A DNA stretch of 64,000 bases from Xanthobacteraceae bacterium (GCA_022844485.1 JALHLQ010000013.1:43153-107152); one strand, 5' to 3'. Shown: positions 11,230-20,837, counted from the first letter of the stretch. A program made the numbers and translations. Notes: a model not told the origin generated them from the sequence alone.

Positions 11230-12423
11230 TCAGCTCACGGCGGAACGGACCGCATCGGCAAGGTCGGTCCGCTCCCAGCTGAATCCGCCATCCTTGTCGG
11301 GAGCCCGGCCAAAATGGCCATAGGCCGCCGTGCGTGCGTAGATCGGCTTGTTGAGTCCAAGATGCTCCCGAATGCCTCGCGGCGACAGATCCATGATTTC
11401 GGCGAGAGCCTTTTCCAGCTTCGCCTCGGATGTCTGGCCCGTGCCGTGCAGATCGACATACAGCGACAGCGGCTTCGCCACGCCGATCGCGTAGGAGAGC
11501 TGGATCGTGCAACGGTCTGCGATGCCGCCGGCGACCACATTCTTTGCCAGATAGCGCGCCGCATAAGCCGCCGAGCGGTCGACTTTTGTCGGATCCTTTC
11601 CGGAAAACGCGCCGCCGCCATGCGGCGCCGCGCCGCCATAAGTGTCCACGATGATCTTGCGTCCCGTAAGGCCGGCATCGCCATCGGGGCCGCCGATGAC
11701 GAATTTCCCGGTGGGATTGACATGCCAGACCGTCGATTTGGTGATCCAGCCCGGCGGCAGCGCCTTACGCACATAGGGCTCGACGATCGCCTGCACGTCG
11801 TGGGAGGAGAGATGCTCGTCGACATGCTGCGTTGACACGACGATTTGCGTGGCCTCGACGGGCTTTCCGTTCTCATAGCGCACGGTGACTTGGCTTTTCG
11901 CGTCGGGTCCGAGAGCGGCGGTCTCGCCGGACCGGCGCGCCTCCGACAGAAGCTTCAGAATCCGGTGCGCGTAGTAGATCGGCGCCGGCATCAGTTCCGG
12001 GGTTTCCCGGCAGGCATAGCCGAACATGATGCCCTGGTCGCCGGCGCCCTCGTCCTTGTTGCCGGAGGCGTCAACCCCTTGCGCGATATCGGCAGACTGC
12101 GAGTGAAGGAAGACCTCGATCTTCGCCGTCTCCCAGTGAAAGCCGGCCTGTTCATAGCCGATGTCCTTGATCGCGAGTCGGGCAATGTGGGAGACGTAAT
12201 CTTTCGTGATCGACGTCGGACCGCGTGTCTCACCGGCGATCACCACGCGATTGGTCGTGGCGAGCGTTTCACAGGCGACGCGCACTTGGCTCACGTCCCA
12301 GCCATAGTGCGGGGCGCTGGTAAAATAGGCGTCGACCACCTCGTCGGAGATCCGATCGCAAATCTTGTCCGGGTGACCCTCTGACACGGATTCACTGGTG
12401 AAGAGAAAATTCGAGCGCGACAC
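11230..12423 (-). CDS. metK: S-adenosylmethionine synthetase
   Basis: Makes S-adenosylmethionine from methionine and ATP. I place the start at a GTG (complement of 12421-12423) giving [20 protein letters not shown], 397 residues, the usual length. AGGAG lies eight bases upstream. A TTG start 29 codons earlier (12510) has no Shine-Dalgarno and adds an Ala-rich stretch not seen in the family. The catalytic GHPDK loop is at residues 16-20; [12 protein letters not shown] and [19 protein letters not shown] are the ATP and methionine site motifs. The 123-base gap to the XRE gene includes a CCGCGG-N12-CCGCGG hairpin. Confidence 0.97.
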   Translation of the reverse strand: MSRSNFLFTSESVSEGHPDKICDRISDEVVDAYFTSAPHYGWDVSQVRVACETLATTNRVVIAGETRGPTSITKDYVSHIARLAIKDIGYEQAGFHWETAKIEVFLHSQSADIAQGVDASGNKDEGAGDQGIMFGYACRETPELMPAPIYYAHRILKLLSEARRSGETAALGPDAKSQVTVRYENGKPVEATQIVVSTQHVDEHLSSHDVQAIVEPYVRKALPPGWITKSTVWHVNPTGKFVIGGPDGDAGLTGRKIIVDTYGGAAPHGGGAFSGKDPTKVDRSAAYAARYLAKNVVAGGIADRCTIQLSYAIGVAKPLSLYVDLHGTGQTSEAKLEKALAEIMDLSPRGIREHLGLNKPIYARTAAYGHFGRAPDKDGGFSWERTDLADAVRSAVS

Positions 12424-12546
12424 GGCGGAATCTCCTGGCGGGAACGCGGCCCCTGCCGCGGCGGCCTTATCGACCGCGGCGGTTGTTGCAGCGTCTTTTC
12501 GTGCGGTCAAGGAGATTCACCGCCAGTTCGAGCGGCGGCGTGACGA

Positions 12547-12960
12547 CTAGGCGAGGCGATCGCCTTGGGCGATCGCCTCGACGAGGTCGACGATACGCCG
12601 CCGTACTTTTGGATCATTGATTTGCATGAACGCCTTTGTGAGCGCCAAGCCGTCCGACGTCGCCAGGAAATCGGCGACGAAAGCCGGCGACGACGCCTCG
12701 CTCGTGCCCGGCGGGATGATGTCTCTCAGGTCGGGCGCGCCCTCGAAGAAGAACTCGACCGGCACTTGGAGAATTTGTGCGATCTGCTGAAGGCGGCTCG
12801 CTCCGATTCGGTTGGTGCCTTTTTCGTACTTTTGGACTTGCTGAAATGTCAGCCCCAGTGCGTCGCCGAGTTTTTCTTGACTCATGCCGAGCATCATCCG
12901 CCGCATGCGCACACGGCTTCCCACGTGTTTGTCGATCGGATTGGGTGCCTTCTTCGTCAT
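12547..12960 (-). CDS. XRE-family helix-turn-helix transcriptional regulator
   Basis: The 137-residue protein starts at MTKKAPNPIDKHVGSRVR; GGGGA precedes that ATG by eight bases, so I prefer it to the longer reading frame. The N-terminal HTH is typical Cro/cI type (RMRRMMLGMSQEKLGDALGLTFQQVQKYEKGTNRI, residues about 17-52). A C-terminal helical tail follows, ending VEAIAQGDRLA. This regulator sits immediately upstream of metK in many Hyphomicrobiales. A 17-bp inverted repeat about 120 bases upstream of its start is a candidate operator. The target genes are not shown by sequence. Confidence 0.9.
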   Translation of the reverse strand: MTKKAPNPIDKHVGSRVRMRRMMLGMSQEKLGDALGLTFQQVQKYEKGTNRIGASRLQQIAQILQVPVEFFFEGAPDLRDIIPPGTSEASSPAFVADFLATSDGLALTKAFMQINDPKVRRRIVDLVEAIAQGDRLA

Positions 12961-13080
12961 GGCAGTATCCCCACTCTGACCCACGCTGCGCTTCAACATG
13001 ATTTTCTCGGCTGACGGCTTCTGGTCGCGGAACACTTCACACCTATAGGAGAATGTCGAAGCAAAATGAAGAGCATCGAA

Positions 13081-13097
13081 CCTGTGTCATTCACAGG
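13081..13097. promoter_or_regulatory. Inverted repeat CCTGTG-N5-CACAGG, candidate operator upstream of the XRE gene
   Basis: Exact 6-bp arms separated by five bases in the 183-base spacer between lnt and the XRE gene. XRE proteins bind as dimers to such palindromes. A weak promoter (TTCATT, 17 bases, TATAGG on the minus strand) lies just downstream of it toward the XRE start. Binding is inference. Confidence 0.45.
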
Positions 13098-13143
13098 AGC
13101 GTTTCGGATTGCGCAACTTGATAGCTTTCTAAAAAGATCGCGC

Positions 13144-14748
13144 TCATACGCTCAGCCGCTTTCGAATGACGAAAACAAATGCGAACAAGAGGAATACGGC
13201 GGCAACGGTGTTGCCAAAATGTCGGAATGGCGTTCCCGCCAATGCGCGGGGGAGCGGCGCATCAAGAACGTCTTCGGCGCCGAGCGGCAACGAAGCGACC
13301 ACGCGCCCGACGGGGTCGATCACAGCCGAGATGCCGGTATTGGCGGCCCTGACAAGCGGCAATCCTTCTTCGATGGCGCGCACGCGCGCTTGCTGCAAGT
13401 GCTGGTAAGGCCCAGCGCTTTTGCCGAACCAGCCGTCATTGGTGACGTTCAAGAGCCAGCCCGGCTTTTCGTCGGGGGGAACGGCCTCTCCGGGAAATAT
13501 GATCTCGTAACAAATCAGCGGCAGAAAAGCCGGCGCCGGAGGAACGTCGATGGCGCGGCGCCGTTCGCCGGCGACGAATCCGCCCTTGACGCGCGTCAAC
13601 TGCATCAGTCCGAGACGTTCGAGAGCATCCTGGAACGGCAAGTACTCGCCAAATGGCACAAGATGCATCTTGTCGTAGATCGACAGGATAGATCCGTCGT
13701 GATCGATGACGTAGATTGAGTTGTAGGCGCGCGCGGTCCTGTCGCCGTTTGAAACCGCAGGACGCGCCGCACCGGTGATCAGCACCGTGCCTTGCGGCAG
13801 CAGACTCGCGATCTGGGCGAGGGCCGCAGGCTCCCGTGCGAGAAAGAAGGGAAACGCCGATTCCGGCCAGATGAGATGCGTGGTGTCGCGCAGGCCGGAC
13901 GCGCCGGGACCTTTTTCCCGATCGGAAAGCGCGAGATAGCGGCGCATCACGGCATCTTTCGCGCCGTAATTGAATTTCTCGTCTTGCGGAATGTTGGGCT
14001 GCATGATCCGCAGGCGTATGCCGGGAACAGCTTGGGTCTCGCTCTGTGCCAACCGGATGGTCCCATAGGCGCTGATTGCCATCAACAGGAGCACAGCCGC
14101 GCTCGGATAGATCCAAGGGCGGGGGGTGTGCTTTGCGTCGTCGAGCAGCACGGCCGGGCTTGCGAAGACGAGGACGGCAATGAAGGTCAGTCCCCATAGG
14201 CCGACAAAGGCCGCGCCCTGCGCGAGTGCAAGCGATCCCGTCAAAGCATAGCCGAACGCGTTCCAAGGAAATCCACTCAGGACCGTGCCGCGTAGCCATT
14301 CGAGACCGGTGAGCGCAGCGGCGAGCGCCACGATGCGGAGCGCACCGCGGCTCCACAGGAGGCGCGCGAGTGCGCAACCGGCGGCCGTAAAAAGGGCGAG
14401 TCCGGCTGGCAGCGCGGTGACTGCAAAGGGGAGGAGCCAGCCGAATGTCTTGGCATCGACCAGAAAAGCGAATCCGGTCCAGTAGAGTCCGGCGAAAAAG
14501 TAGCCGAAACCGAAGAACCAGCCGGTGACCGCCGCCGATGCAACGCCTCCGAGACGGCCGGCGCCCGCGCCGTCGAGCAGCCAAACAAGAACCGGAAAAG
14601 TGATGAAAAGCAGCGGCCAGGCATTCGCCGGCGCAAGCGCCAAGGTTGAAGCAGCACCTGCCGCGAAGGCGATTGCGGCGCGTCGCCAGCCCCAGGCGAG
14701 GACGATGTTCTGAAACAGTGGCGCCAGCGTCGCAGTCGCGAAGCTCAC
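13144..14748 (-). CDS. lnt: Apolipoprotein N-acyltransferase
   Basis: Inner-membrane enzyme that adds the third acyl chain to bacterial lipoproteins. I use the GTG at 14748 (VSFATATLAPLFQNIVLAWGW), because GTGA overlaps the corC stop codon; a longer frame would run deep into corC. The 534 residues have about seven N-terminal membrane segments up to residue 200, then a nitrilase-like periplasmic domain. The E-K-C triad is visible as WPESAFPF, YDKMHLVPFGEYLPF and LICYEIIFPG. A last membrane helix (VAAVFLLFAFVFVI) ends the protein. Confidence 0.96.
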   Translation of the reverse strand: MSFATATLAPLFQNIVLAWGWRRAAIAFAAGAASTLALAPANAWPLLFITFPVLVWLLDGAGAGRLGGVASAAVTGWFFGFGYFFAGLYWTGFAFLVDAKTFGWLLPFAVTALPAGLALFTAAGCALARLLWSRGALRIVALAAALTGLEWLRGTVLSGFPWNAFGYALTGSLALAQGAAFVGLWGLTFIAVLVFASPAVLLDDAKHTPRPWIYPSAAVLLLMAISAYGTIRLAQSETQAVPGIRLRIMQPNIPQDEKFNYGAKDAVMRRYLALSDREKGPGASGLRDTTHLIWPESAFPFFLAREPAALAQIASLLPQGTVLITGAARPAVSNGDRTARAYNSIYVIDHDGSILSIYDKMHLVPFGEYLPFQDALERLGLMQLTRVKGGFVAGERRRAIDVPPAPAFLPLICYEIIFPGEAVPPDEKPGWLLNVTNDGWFGKSAGPYQHLQQARVRAIEEGLPLVRAANTGISAVIDPVGRVVASLPLGAEDVLDAPLPRALAGTPFRHFGNTVAAVFLLFAFVFVIRKRLSV

Positions 14749-15887
14749 GAGGTCATCGCGTCGGTTGAGGCCGAGGTGCCGCGGCCGGTATTGCCCTCGG
14801 TCGGCACGCGTGCGCTCGAGGCGGAAGTGTCCGCGCGCCGCCGCCGTTCGCCTTCGCGCCACCCGGCACGATCCTTGGTGTGGTAGATCTTGACGCGCTT
14901 GATGCGCCGCGGATCCGCGTCGAGCACCTCGAATTCATACTCGCCCGGGCCTGGCACAAGCTCGCCGCGAACGGGTACGCGCCCGACCTGCATGACAAGA
15001 TACCCGCCCAACGTATCGACTTCTTCGGTGAGTTCGGTGACGTTGAAGTCCGGCCCCACCGCGGCCATCACATCCTCAAGGCTCGCGCGCGCATCGGCGA
15101 AATAGCTTCCGTCCGGTTGGCGAAGCACGGTCGGCGCCTCGTCTTCGTCATGTTCGTCGTCGATCTCGCCAACGATCTGCTCGACGATATCCTCCATCGA
15201 CACCAGCCCGTCTGTGCCGCCGTACTCGTCGATCACCAGCGCGAGATGGATGCGCGTAGCCTGCATCTTCTCGAGAAGGTCGATGGCCGGCATCGACGGC
15301 GGCACAAACAGGATCTCGCGGACGATCTTCGTTTCCGACAGTGGTCGTGACAAATCCACCGCATTGAGGTCGAGATCGGATGGAAAAGGGTGCGTGCGCT
15401 TTGCATTGATTTCAGGGCTGACCGCGGCCTGCTTCGCCATGTGCGCGATCAAGTCACGGATATGGACCATTCCGACCGGGTCATCGAGGGAGTCGTCATA
15501 AACGACCAGACGCGAGTGGCCGGCGCCTTCGAATACCTTCACGAGTTCGGCGAGTGAGATGTCCTGCTGAACGGAAATGATGTCGGCTCGCGGCACCATC
15601 AGGTCCTCGACCCGCCTTTCGCGCAGGCTGAGGATGTTCTTCAGCATCGTGCGCTCTTCCGGCGAGAAGCCCGTCTCTCCCGGTGTCGCGTCGTCGAGCA
15701 CGACTTCGAGATCGGCGCGAATCGTGCCGGGCTTCCAGCCGAACAGCGCGCGGATCATGCGGCCAAGCCAGCTTTCGCCTTGATCGCGCGCGCCCTCGCC
15801 CGGACGCGGCGCGGGCCCTGGCAGGTTTGTCGTCTGAGAATGGGCGTCGCTCGTTTCGCTGCGGCTTGGCGCGTCGGCATCAGGCAT
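14745..15887 (-). CDS. corC: CorC/HlyC-family protein with CBS domains and transporter-associated domain
   Basis: The 380-residue protein starts MPDADAPSRSETSD. There are two CBS domains (MVPRADIISVQQDISLAELVKVF near residue 100 and VPPSMPAIDLLEKMQ...YGGTDGLVSMEDIVEQIVGEI), then a CorC/HlyC C-terminal domain (VDTLGGYLVMQVGRVPVRGELV). No DUF21 membrane domain is present, as in the soluble CorC group linked to magnesium efflux. It is commonly called hemolysin C by homology only. It lies between ybeY and lnt, a conserved neighbourhood, and overlaps lnt by four bases. Confidence 0.9.
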   Translation of the reverse strand: MPDADAPSRSETSDAHSQTTNLPGPAPRPGEGARDQGESWLGRMIRALFGWKPGTIRADLEVVLDDATPGETGFSPEERTMLKNILSLRERRVEDLMVPRADIISVQQDISLAELVKVFEGAGHSRLVVYDDSLDDPVGMVHIRDLIAHMAKQAAVSPEINAKRTHPFPSDLDLNAVDLSRPLSETKIVREILFVPPSMPAIDLLEKMQATRIHLALVIDEYGGTDGLVSMEDIVEQIVGEIDDEHDEDEAPTVLRQPDGSYFADARASLEDVMAAVGPDFNVTELTEEVDTLGGYLVMQVGRVPVRGELVPGPGEYEFEVLDADPRRIKRVKIYHTKDRAGWREGERRRRADTSASSARVPTEGNTGRGTSASTDAMTS

Positions 15888-15891
15888 GGTG

Positions 15892-16392
15892 TCAGGACCG
15901 CCCTCGATTGTACGGATCCGGGATATCAAGTTGCGACAGGATCGCAACCTCCAGCCGCTCCATGGCGTCCGCCTCCGGTTCGCTCTCGTGATCGTAGCCT
16001 AAAAGGTGCAGAAAGCCATGGATGGCGAGATGTGCAAGATGATGGCCGAATGGAAGGCCCCCAGCGCGGGCCTCCTGTGCAACGGTTTCATAGGCAATTA
16101 CGATATCGCCGAGAATTCTGCCGGGCGCTTGGGTCGCGGCGAGGGCAGACGGAAAAGAGAGGACGTTCGTTGGCTTGTCGCTGCCGCGCCAATCGCGGTT
16201 GAGCGCGCGCATGGCGTCGTCAGAAACGAGCTGAACCGAGACTTCGCCCTCCGCCGGGACCAGGGTGGCCGCTTGTGCGACGGCGCGATTGATGAGGTCT
16301 CGCGCCATCGGCTCGGCATTCCAGAGCGGCGATTGAATCATGACTTCGACGGTGAGTGTCGCCCGCCCTCGCCGCGCCGCCGGTTCGCTCAA
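15892..16392 (-). CDS. ybeY: Endoribonuclease YbeY
   Basis: Zinc-dependent RNase acting in 16S rRNA 3'-end maturation and 70S quality control. The hallmark metal site HLAIHGFLHLLGYDHE (H-x3-H-x5-H) is complete near residues 125-140. Two starts are possible: a TTG at 16392 whose TTGA overlaps the phoH stop (166 residues), or an ATG at 16341 (MIQSPLWNAEPM, 149 residues). The overlap favours the TTG. Its position between phoH and corC is the usual one. Confidence 0.94.
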   Translation of the reverse strand: MSEPAARRGRATLTVEVMIQSPLWNAEPMARDLINRAVAQAATLVPAEGEVSVQLVSDDAMRALNRDWRGSDKPTNVLSFPSALAATQAPGRILGDIVIAYETVAQEARAGGLPFGHHLAHLAIHGFLHLLGYDHESEPEADAMERLEVAILSQLDIPDPYNRGRS

Positions 16393-17438
16393 TCCCTGGC
16401 CTCGCGTTTTTGCGCTTTGGCGGCCGCGGCTTTTTCGTAGCTCTCGACGATGCGCGACACCAGCTCGTGACGGATCACGTCCTGATGGGTAAAGGCCACG
16501 TGCCCAATCCCCTCAACCTGACCGAGAAGCCGCACGGCTTCGGCAAGCCCCGACGTCTGCCCGGACGGCAGATCGACCTGGCTCGGATCGCCGGTCACGA
16601 TCATGCGGCTGTTCTCGCCGAGCCGGGTCAGAAACATCTTCATTTGCATTGACGAAGCGTTCTGCGCCTCGTCGAGAATGATGGCCGCGTTCGACAGCGT
16701 GCGCCCGCGCATGAAGGCGAGCGGCGCGATTTCAATTTCGCCCGTTTGCAAAGCGCGCTCGACGATGCGCGGGTCCATCAGGTCGAACAAGGCGTCGTAG
16801 ACCGGCCGCAGATAGGGATCGACCTTATCGCGCATGTCGCCCGGCAGGAAGCCGAGCCGCTCCCCGGCTTCCACGGCCGGGCGCGAAAGAACGATCCGAT
16901 CCACTTCTTTGCGCTCGAACAGCGAAATGGCGTGAGCCACCGCGAGCCAGGTCTTGCCTGTTCCCGCCGGGCCGGTGCCGAAGACCAGCGTGTGACGGCG
17001 CAGCGCGCACAGGTAAGCATCCTGACCGCTGGTGCGCGCGCGAACCAGCCGCTTGCGGAGCGGGAGCTCTTCGAAATTGGGACGGCTGGAGGCGGGATCA
17101 TAATCAAAGAGCGAGCCCTGCGCGATCGCCAGTCGGATGGCCCCTTCGACATCGCCACTCGTTAGGTCGTGGCCGCGCTTGAGCTGTTCGTACAGCGACT
17201 CGAGCACACGCCGAGCTTGCTCGCAAGCGACACGCGAACCCTCGACCGTGACTTGATTGCCGCGCGAGTCGACAGCCACATTCAGCCGTCTTTCGAGCAA
17301 GGCGAGGTTCTGCCCGTATTGCCCGAACAGGGCCGAGGCCATCCGGTTGTCGTCGAACGCGATGACGACCTCGGTTGTCCCGGTCTCGACCTCGCTTGAC
17401 GCGGTCAACGGATCATTTCCGCTTTGAAAGCTGCGCAA
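16389..17438 (-). CDS. phoH: PhoH family ATPase
   Basis: Cytosolic P-loop ATPase, proposed to act on RNA with YbeY. Walker A is GPAGTGKTW, Walker B is ILDEAQNASS with the family MQMKMFLTRLGENSRM following, and an N-terminal KH-like part (LALLERRLNVAVDSRGNQVTVEG) is present. Start choice is uncertain: I use a TTG (complement 17436-17438) four bases after miaB with a GGGA nine bases upstream. A second TTG at 17408 would give a product starting TASSEVETG. An ATG at 17513 would overlap miaB by 71 bases. Confidence 0.93.
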   Translation of the reverse strand: MRSFQSGNDPLTASSEVETGTTEVVIAFDDNRMASALFGQYGQNLALLERRLNVAVDSRGNQVTVEGSRVACEQARRVLESLYEQLKRGHDLTSGDVEGAIRLAIAQGSLFDYDPASSRPNFEELPLRKRLVRARTSGQDAYLCALRRHTLVFGTGPAGTGKTWLAVAHAISLFERKEVDRIVLSRPAVEAGERLGFLPGDMRDKVDPYLRPVYDALFDLMDPRIVERALQTGEIEIAPLAFMRGRTLSNAAIILDEAQNASSMQMKMFLTRLGENSRMIVTGDPSQVDLPSGQTSGLAEAVRLLGQVEGIGHVAFTHQDVIRHELVSRIVESYEKAAAAKAQKREARD

Positions 17439-17442
17439 ACGC

Positions 17443-18825
17443 TTAAGTCCCGATCGATGCGTAACAGGGGCCCTTTGCCGACGATAGGTTGCCAAAGAGG
17501 CTGTTGGCGCCAATATCGCTGATTGTTACGGATGCAACCTCGCCGACATGCTTGGCGGGCGCCATCACATTCACCGGCTGGAGATATGGTGAGCGGCCCA
17601 CCAATTGACCAGGGTGGCGTCCGGGCTTCTCGAACAGCACGCCGAAGGTCAATCCCAGGCAGCCCGCATTGAATCGTTTTTGATGATCATCAATTCTGTC
17701 TTGAAGCCTCGCCAGCCGTTCGGCTTTCACGTCTTCCGCCACTTGGTCGTGCAAACCAGCGCCGGGCGTCCCTGGGCGCGGCGAATACTTGAATGAAAAG
17801 GCTCCGGCAAAGGCGACCTGGTCGATTAACGTCATCGTTTGCTTGAAATCCGCTTCCGTCTCGCCCGGGAACCCGACGATGAAGTCGGATGAAAAAGCAA
17901 GATCGGCCCGCGCGCGGCGCAGGCGGTCGATGATGTCCAGATACTCGGCGCGGCTGTGCCGGCGGTTCATCGCCGCCAGGATGCGATCCGAGCCGGACTG
18001 CACGGGCAGATGCAGGTAGGGCATCAGCGACGCAAGCTCGCCGTGAGCGGCGATCAGATCCTCGTCGACATCACGCGGGTGGCTTGTCGTGTACCGGAGC
18101 CGCGCAATCCCCGGGACCAGGGCGATGCGCCGGAGCAGTCGCCCAAGGCTCCAGGCCCGTCCGTCCGCGCCCTCGCCGTGATAGGCGTTGACGTTCTGCC
18201 CGATCAAGGTGACCTCCCGCACGCCGGCTGCGGCGAGATGCTCGACCTCGGCGACGATCTTCGACGCGGGTCGGGATATTTCCGCGCCGCGCGTATAGGG
18301 AACGACGCAGAAGGTGCAGAACTTGTCGCAGCCCTCCTGTACGGTCACGAAAGCCGAAACGCCTCTTGCGCGAACGGCCTCGCGGCTCGGGGCCGCCAAG
18401 TGGTCGAACTTGTCTTCGATCGGAAATTCCGTCTCGACGATGCCGTCCTCCATTGCGGCCCGCGCGATCAGCTCGGGCAGACGGTGGTAGCTTTGCGGCC
18501 CGAACACGAGGTCCACGATCGGCGCGCGGCGAATGATTTCCCGGCCCTCGGCCTGGGCGACGCAGCCGGCCACCGCGACCAGCATCCCCCGCCCTTCGCG
18601 CTCGGCGGCTTCCTTCAGTTTCCGAATACGCCCGAGCTCCGAATAGACTTTCTCCGCGGCCTTCTCGCGAATGTGGCAGGTATTGAGAATGACAACCTCG
18701 GCCTCGGCCGCCGTCGCCGTCTCGGAGAAGCCTGCAGGAGCCAACATGTCCGCCATACGATGGGAATCGTAGGCGTTCATTTGGCAGCCATATGACTTGA
18801 TGAAGAACTTGCGTTGTCCGGTCAT
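17443..18825 (-). CDS. miaB: tRNA-2-methylthio-N6-dimethylallyladenosine synthase MiaB
   Basis: Radical SAM methylthiotransferase acting on A37 of tRNAs that read codons starting with U. The 460 residues start [21 protein letters not shown]. The three cysteines of the auxiliary cluster appear in [15 protein letters not shown] and GCVAQAEG; the radical SAM motif is [15 protein letters not shown] near residues 160-170; a TRAM domain ends the protein. Upstream in-frame codons were rejected because the family begins here. First gene of the miaB-phoH-ybeY-corC-lnt run. Confidence 0.97.
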   Translation of the reverse strand: MTGQRKFFIKSYGCQMNAYDSHRMADMLAPAGFSETATAAEAEVVILNTCHIREKAAEKVYSELGRIRKLKEAAEREGRGMLVAVAGCVAQAEGREIIRRAPIVDLVFGPQSYHRLPELIARAAMEDGIVETEFPIEDKFDHLAAPSREAVRARGVSAFVTVQEGCDKFCTFCVVPYTRGAEISRPASKIVAEVEHLAAAGVREVTLIGQNVNAYHGEGADGRAWSLGRLLRRIALVPGIARLRYTTSHPRDVDEDLIAAHGELASLMPYLHLPVQSGSDRILAAMNRRHSRAEYLDIIDRLRRARADLAFSSDFIVGFPGETEADFKQTMTLIDQVAFAGAFSFKYSPRPGTPGAGLHDQVAEDVKAERLARLQDRIDDHQKRFNAGCLGLTFGVLFEKPGRHPGQLVGRSPYLQPVNVMAPAKHVGEVASVTISDIGANSLFGNLSSAKGPCYASIGT

Positions 18826-18951
18826 TCCGGTCGCGTCAATCGCCTTTGCTCGGAGCCGCCATTGCGGGCTTCTCATGAGCGGGATGAAGCCTCGCACATG
18901 ACGCTTGTCTTACCGGCTCGGACTGGAAAATGGAATGCTTAAGCGGCCGTT

Positions 18952-19749
18952 TCAACCGGCTTGAGCCGGCGATCCGCGCAAAGCCGCAACGGTTAATCTC
19001 CGGACCGAGGTTTCGAGCTCCTTTGCAACGGCTTTGCGGTCAATTTCCCCGTCATAAGCGATCGGCTCGCCCCAGCTTGCTGTCACGTCGATCCCCCCTT
19101 GGCGCAAGACTTCAATGAAATGCGGACCGAGCCGTACCCCGCCATGCCATGCCGTCACCGGCCGAAACTGCCGGCCCATGGGCACGCCTTGTAGGCGAGT
19201 GTAGGCGAGCGATAGAGGCTGGATAAAGACTTGGCCCGTATGCTCGGCGTTCGCGAGCGCGTCCCTGGCGGCTCCGATCAGTGCGGAGCGGAACGGCAGG
19301 ATGCGGTTGCCGTCGCTCGCCGTGCCTTCGCCGAACAGAATCACGGGATCGCCTTCCGCCAGCCGCTGCGCGATCTCGGCGTTCACGTCGGCGGTCTTGT
19401 GCCGCCGCGTGCGATCGACGAACACCGATCGTTGCAGCTTCGCGAGCAGCCCGAACAACGGCCAGCTGGCGATCTCCTGCTTGGCGACGAATACCGCCGG
19501 AGTCATGGCGCTGATCACCGGGATGTCGAGCCATGAGGAATGGTTCGCGGTTACCAGCAAAGGATGCTTGTTGATCTTGCTGCCGACGACATGGATGCGC
19601 AGGCCGATCAGCGCGCAGACGATCCGGTGATAGACGATCGGGATCATGCGCCGGGTCGGGAGTCGCAGAGCGACCGACAGCCACTGCAGCGGAATCAAGG
19701 TCGCCGTGACGAGCCCGAGCAAGCTGCCGACAACCGCCACTCGCAACAT
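18952..19749 (-). CDS. plsC: 1-acyl-sn-glycerol-3-phosphate acyltransferase (PlsC family)
   Basis: Membrane-associated acyltransferase of phospholipid synthesis. The 265 residues start MLRVAVVGSLLGLVTATLIPL, a hydrophobic N-terminal helix. The catalytic NHSSWLDIPV motif (H-x4-D) lies near residue 70 and FGEGTASDG near 140; VDRTRRHKT is the conserved block between them. Its ATG overlaps the fur stop by one base, so translation is probably coupled to fur. The exact acyl or lysolipid substrate cannot be read from sequence. Confidence 0.92.
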   Translation of the reverse strand: MLRVAVVGSLLGLVTATLIPLQWLSVALRLPTRRMIPIVYHRIVCALIGLRIHVVGSKINKHPLLVTANHSSWLDIPVISAMTPAVFVAKQEIASWPLFGLLAKLQRSVFVDRTRRHKTADVNAEIAQRLAEGDPVILFGEGTASDGNRILPFRSALIGAARDALANAEHTGQVFIQPLSLAYTRLQGVPMGRQFRPVTAWHGGVRLGPHFIEVLRQGGIDVTASWGEPIAYDGEIDRKAVAKELETSVRRLTVAALRGSPAQAG

Positions 19750-20207
19750 CAGCGTTTCTTGGGTTTGCCGTCGAGCGGCACGGCATAGAGTTCGAGCCGA
19801 TGGTCGACCAGGCGGTAGCCGAGCCGCCTCGCCACTTCCGCCTGCAGTTGTTCGATCTCGTCCGACTGGAATTCGATCACCTCTCCCGTTCGCAAATTGA
19901 TCAGGTGATCGTGGTGGCTTTCCGGATGCTGCTCATAGCGCGCGCGTCCCTCGCGAAAATCGTGCCGCTCGATGATGCCTGCATCTTCGAAAAGCTTCAC
20001 GGTGCGGTAAACCGTTGAGATCGAAATCCGGTCATCGATCGCGGCGCACCGACGATAAAGCTCCTCGACGTCCGGATGATCGGCCGAATCGGCAAGCACG
20101 CGCGCAATGATGCGGCGCTGCTCCGTCATGCGCATCCCTCTTGCGATGCACTGGGCCTCGATCTTGTTGACGCTCAGGTCTGTCACGTCTGCCATCATTG
20201 TGCGCAT
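19749..20207 (-). CDS. fur: Fur-family metal-responsive transcriptional regulator (Fur/Mur type)
   Basis: The 152-residue product has the winged helix (MRMTEQRRIIARVLADSADHPDVEELYRR...ISISTVYRTVKLFEDAGII) and the metal site region HPESHHDHLINLRTGEVIEF. The cysteine pairs that bind structural zinc in E. coli Fur are absent, as is usual in alphaproteobacteria. There many such proteins respond to manganese (Mur) or iron. Starts at 20207 (MRTMMADV) or 20195 are both possible; neither has a clear Shine-Dalgarno, so a near-leaderless mRNA is possible. A palindrome overlaps this start. Confidence 0.93.
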   Translation of the reverse strand: MRTMMADVTDLSVNKIEAQCIARGMRMTEQRRIIARVLADSADHPDVEELYRRCAAIDDRISISTVYRTVKLFEDAGIIERHDFREGRARYEQHPESHHDHLINLRTGEVIEFQSDEIEQLQAEVARRLGYRLVDHRLELYAVPLDGKPKKR

Positions 20208-20261
20208 ATTAGCGCATGATCCGTGGAAATGGATGCCGGTTTGCCGACAAAGATCATGCGC
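20201..20261. promoter_or_regulatory. Nested inverted repeats at the fur start: candidate autoregulatory site
   Basis: TGCGC-ATATTA-GCGCA (20201-20216) is a palindrome over the fur start codons and contains, on the minus strand, TAATAT, a possible -10 element. In addition GCGCATGATC (20212-20221) is repeated exactly in inverse as GATCATGCGC (20252-20261), 30 bases apart. Fur-family genes are often self-regulated through palindromes at their promoter. The assignment is inference. Confidence 0.45.
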
Positions 20262-20354
20262 AAGAGGAGTTGGGACCCACGAAGCGATTTAACCCAGGTA
20301 AATTCGCTCCAGGAGAGGGATGCCATAGCGTTCATGCGTGTGCGAGCTCGCCGT

Positions 20355-20837
20355 TCAGACGAGATCACGGCGCAGCACGAGCGCCGTTGCGCGCCTGCCA
20401 TCGGCGCCGCCATAATAGCCGGCTCGCTGTCCCGCTTTCGTGAACCCTGCACGGGCATAGAGTCTTTGAGCCGGAGCATTGGATTCGTCGGCCTCCAGGA
20501 AAACGGCCTTGACCCCGTGCGCTGCGAGGCGTCCCAGATGGGCCTGCAACAGCCCTCGGGCGAGGCCTTTGTTGCGACGGCGCACGTCAACCGCAACGGA
20601 CAGGATTTCCGCTTCGTCGGCGGCGACTCGCGACAGGATAAATCCGACGAGCTTGCGTCCTTCCACGGCCCGGTCGGCGACGGTCGTCCGCTCCATCAGG
20701 ATTTGCTCGATCTCCTGCTCGCTCCACCCTCGATGGAAGGACCGGGCATGGATGGCGGCGATCGCGGCGGCGTCGCGCGGCCCGGCGGGCGAGATGACCG
20801 GCTTGCTTGCCGCAAAAAGACCAAGCCAGCCCGTCAT
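20355..20837 (-). CDS. rimI: Ribosomal-protein-alanine N-acetyltransferase (GNAT)
   Basis: GNAT acetyltransferase of the RimI type, which acetylates the N-terminus of ribosomal protein S18 in E. coli. The 160 residues show SVAVDVRRRNKGLARGLLQAHL, the acetyl-CoA binding motif A near residue 80-100, then VFLEADESNAPAQRLYARAGF, the RimI signature. ATGA overlap with the tsaB stop shows coupling; rimI next to tsaB is a near-universal pairing. Confidence 0.92.
   Translation of the reverse strand: MTGWLGLFAASKPVISPAGPRDAAAIAAIHARSFHRGWSEQEIEQILMERTTVADRAVEGRKLVGFILSRVAADEAEILSVAVDVRRRNKGLARGLLQAHLGRLAAHGVKAVFLEADESNAPAQRLYARAGFTKAGQRAGYYGGADGRRATALVLRRDLV

Noticed and set aside
12424..12546. SAM riboswitch upstream of metK
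   Set aside because: I see G/C-rich hairpins but no recognisable SAM-II or SAM/SAH core; a covariance model search would be decisive.
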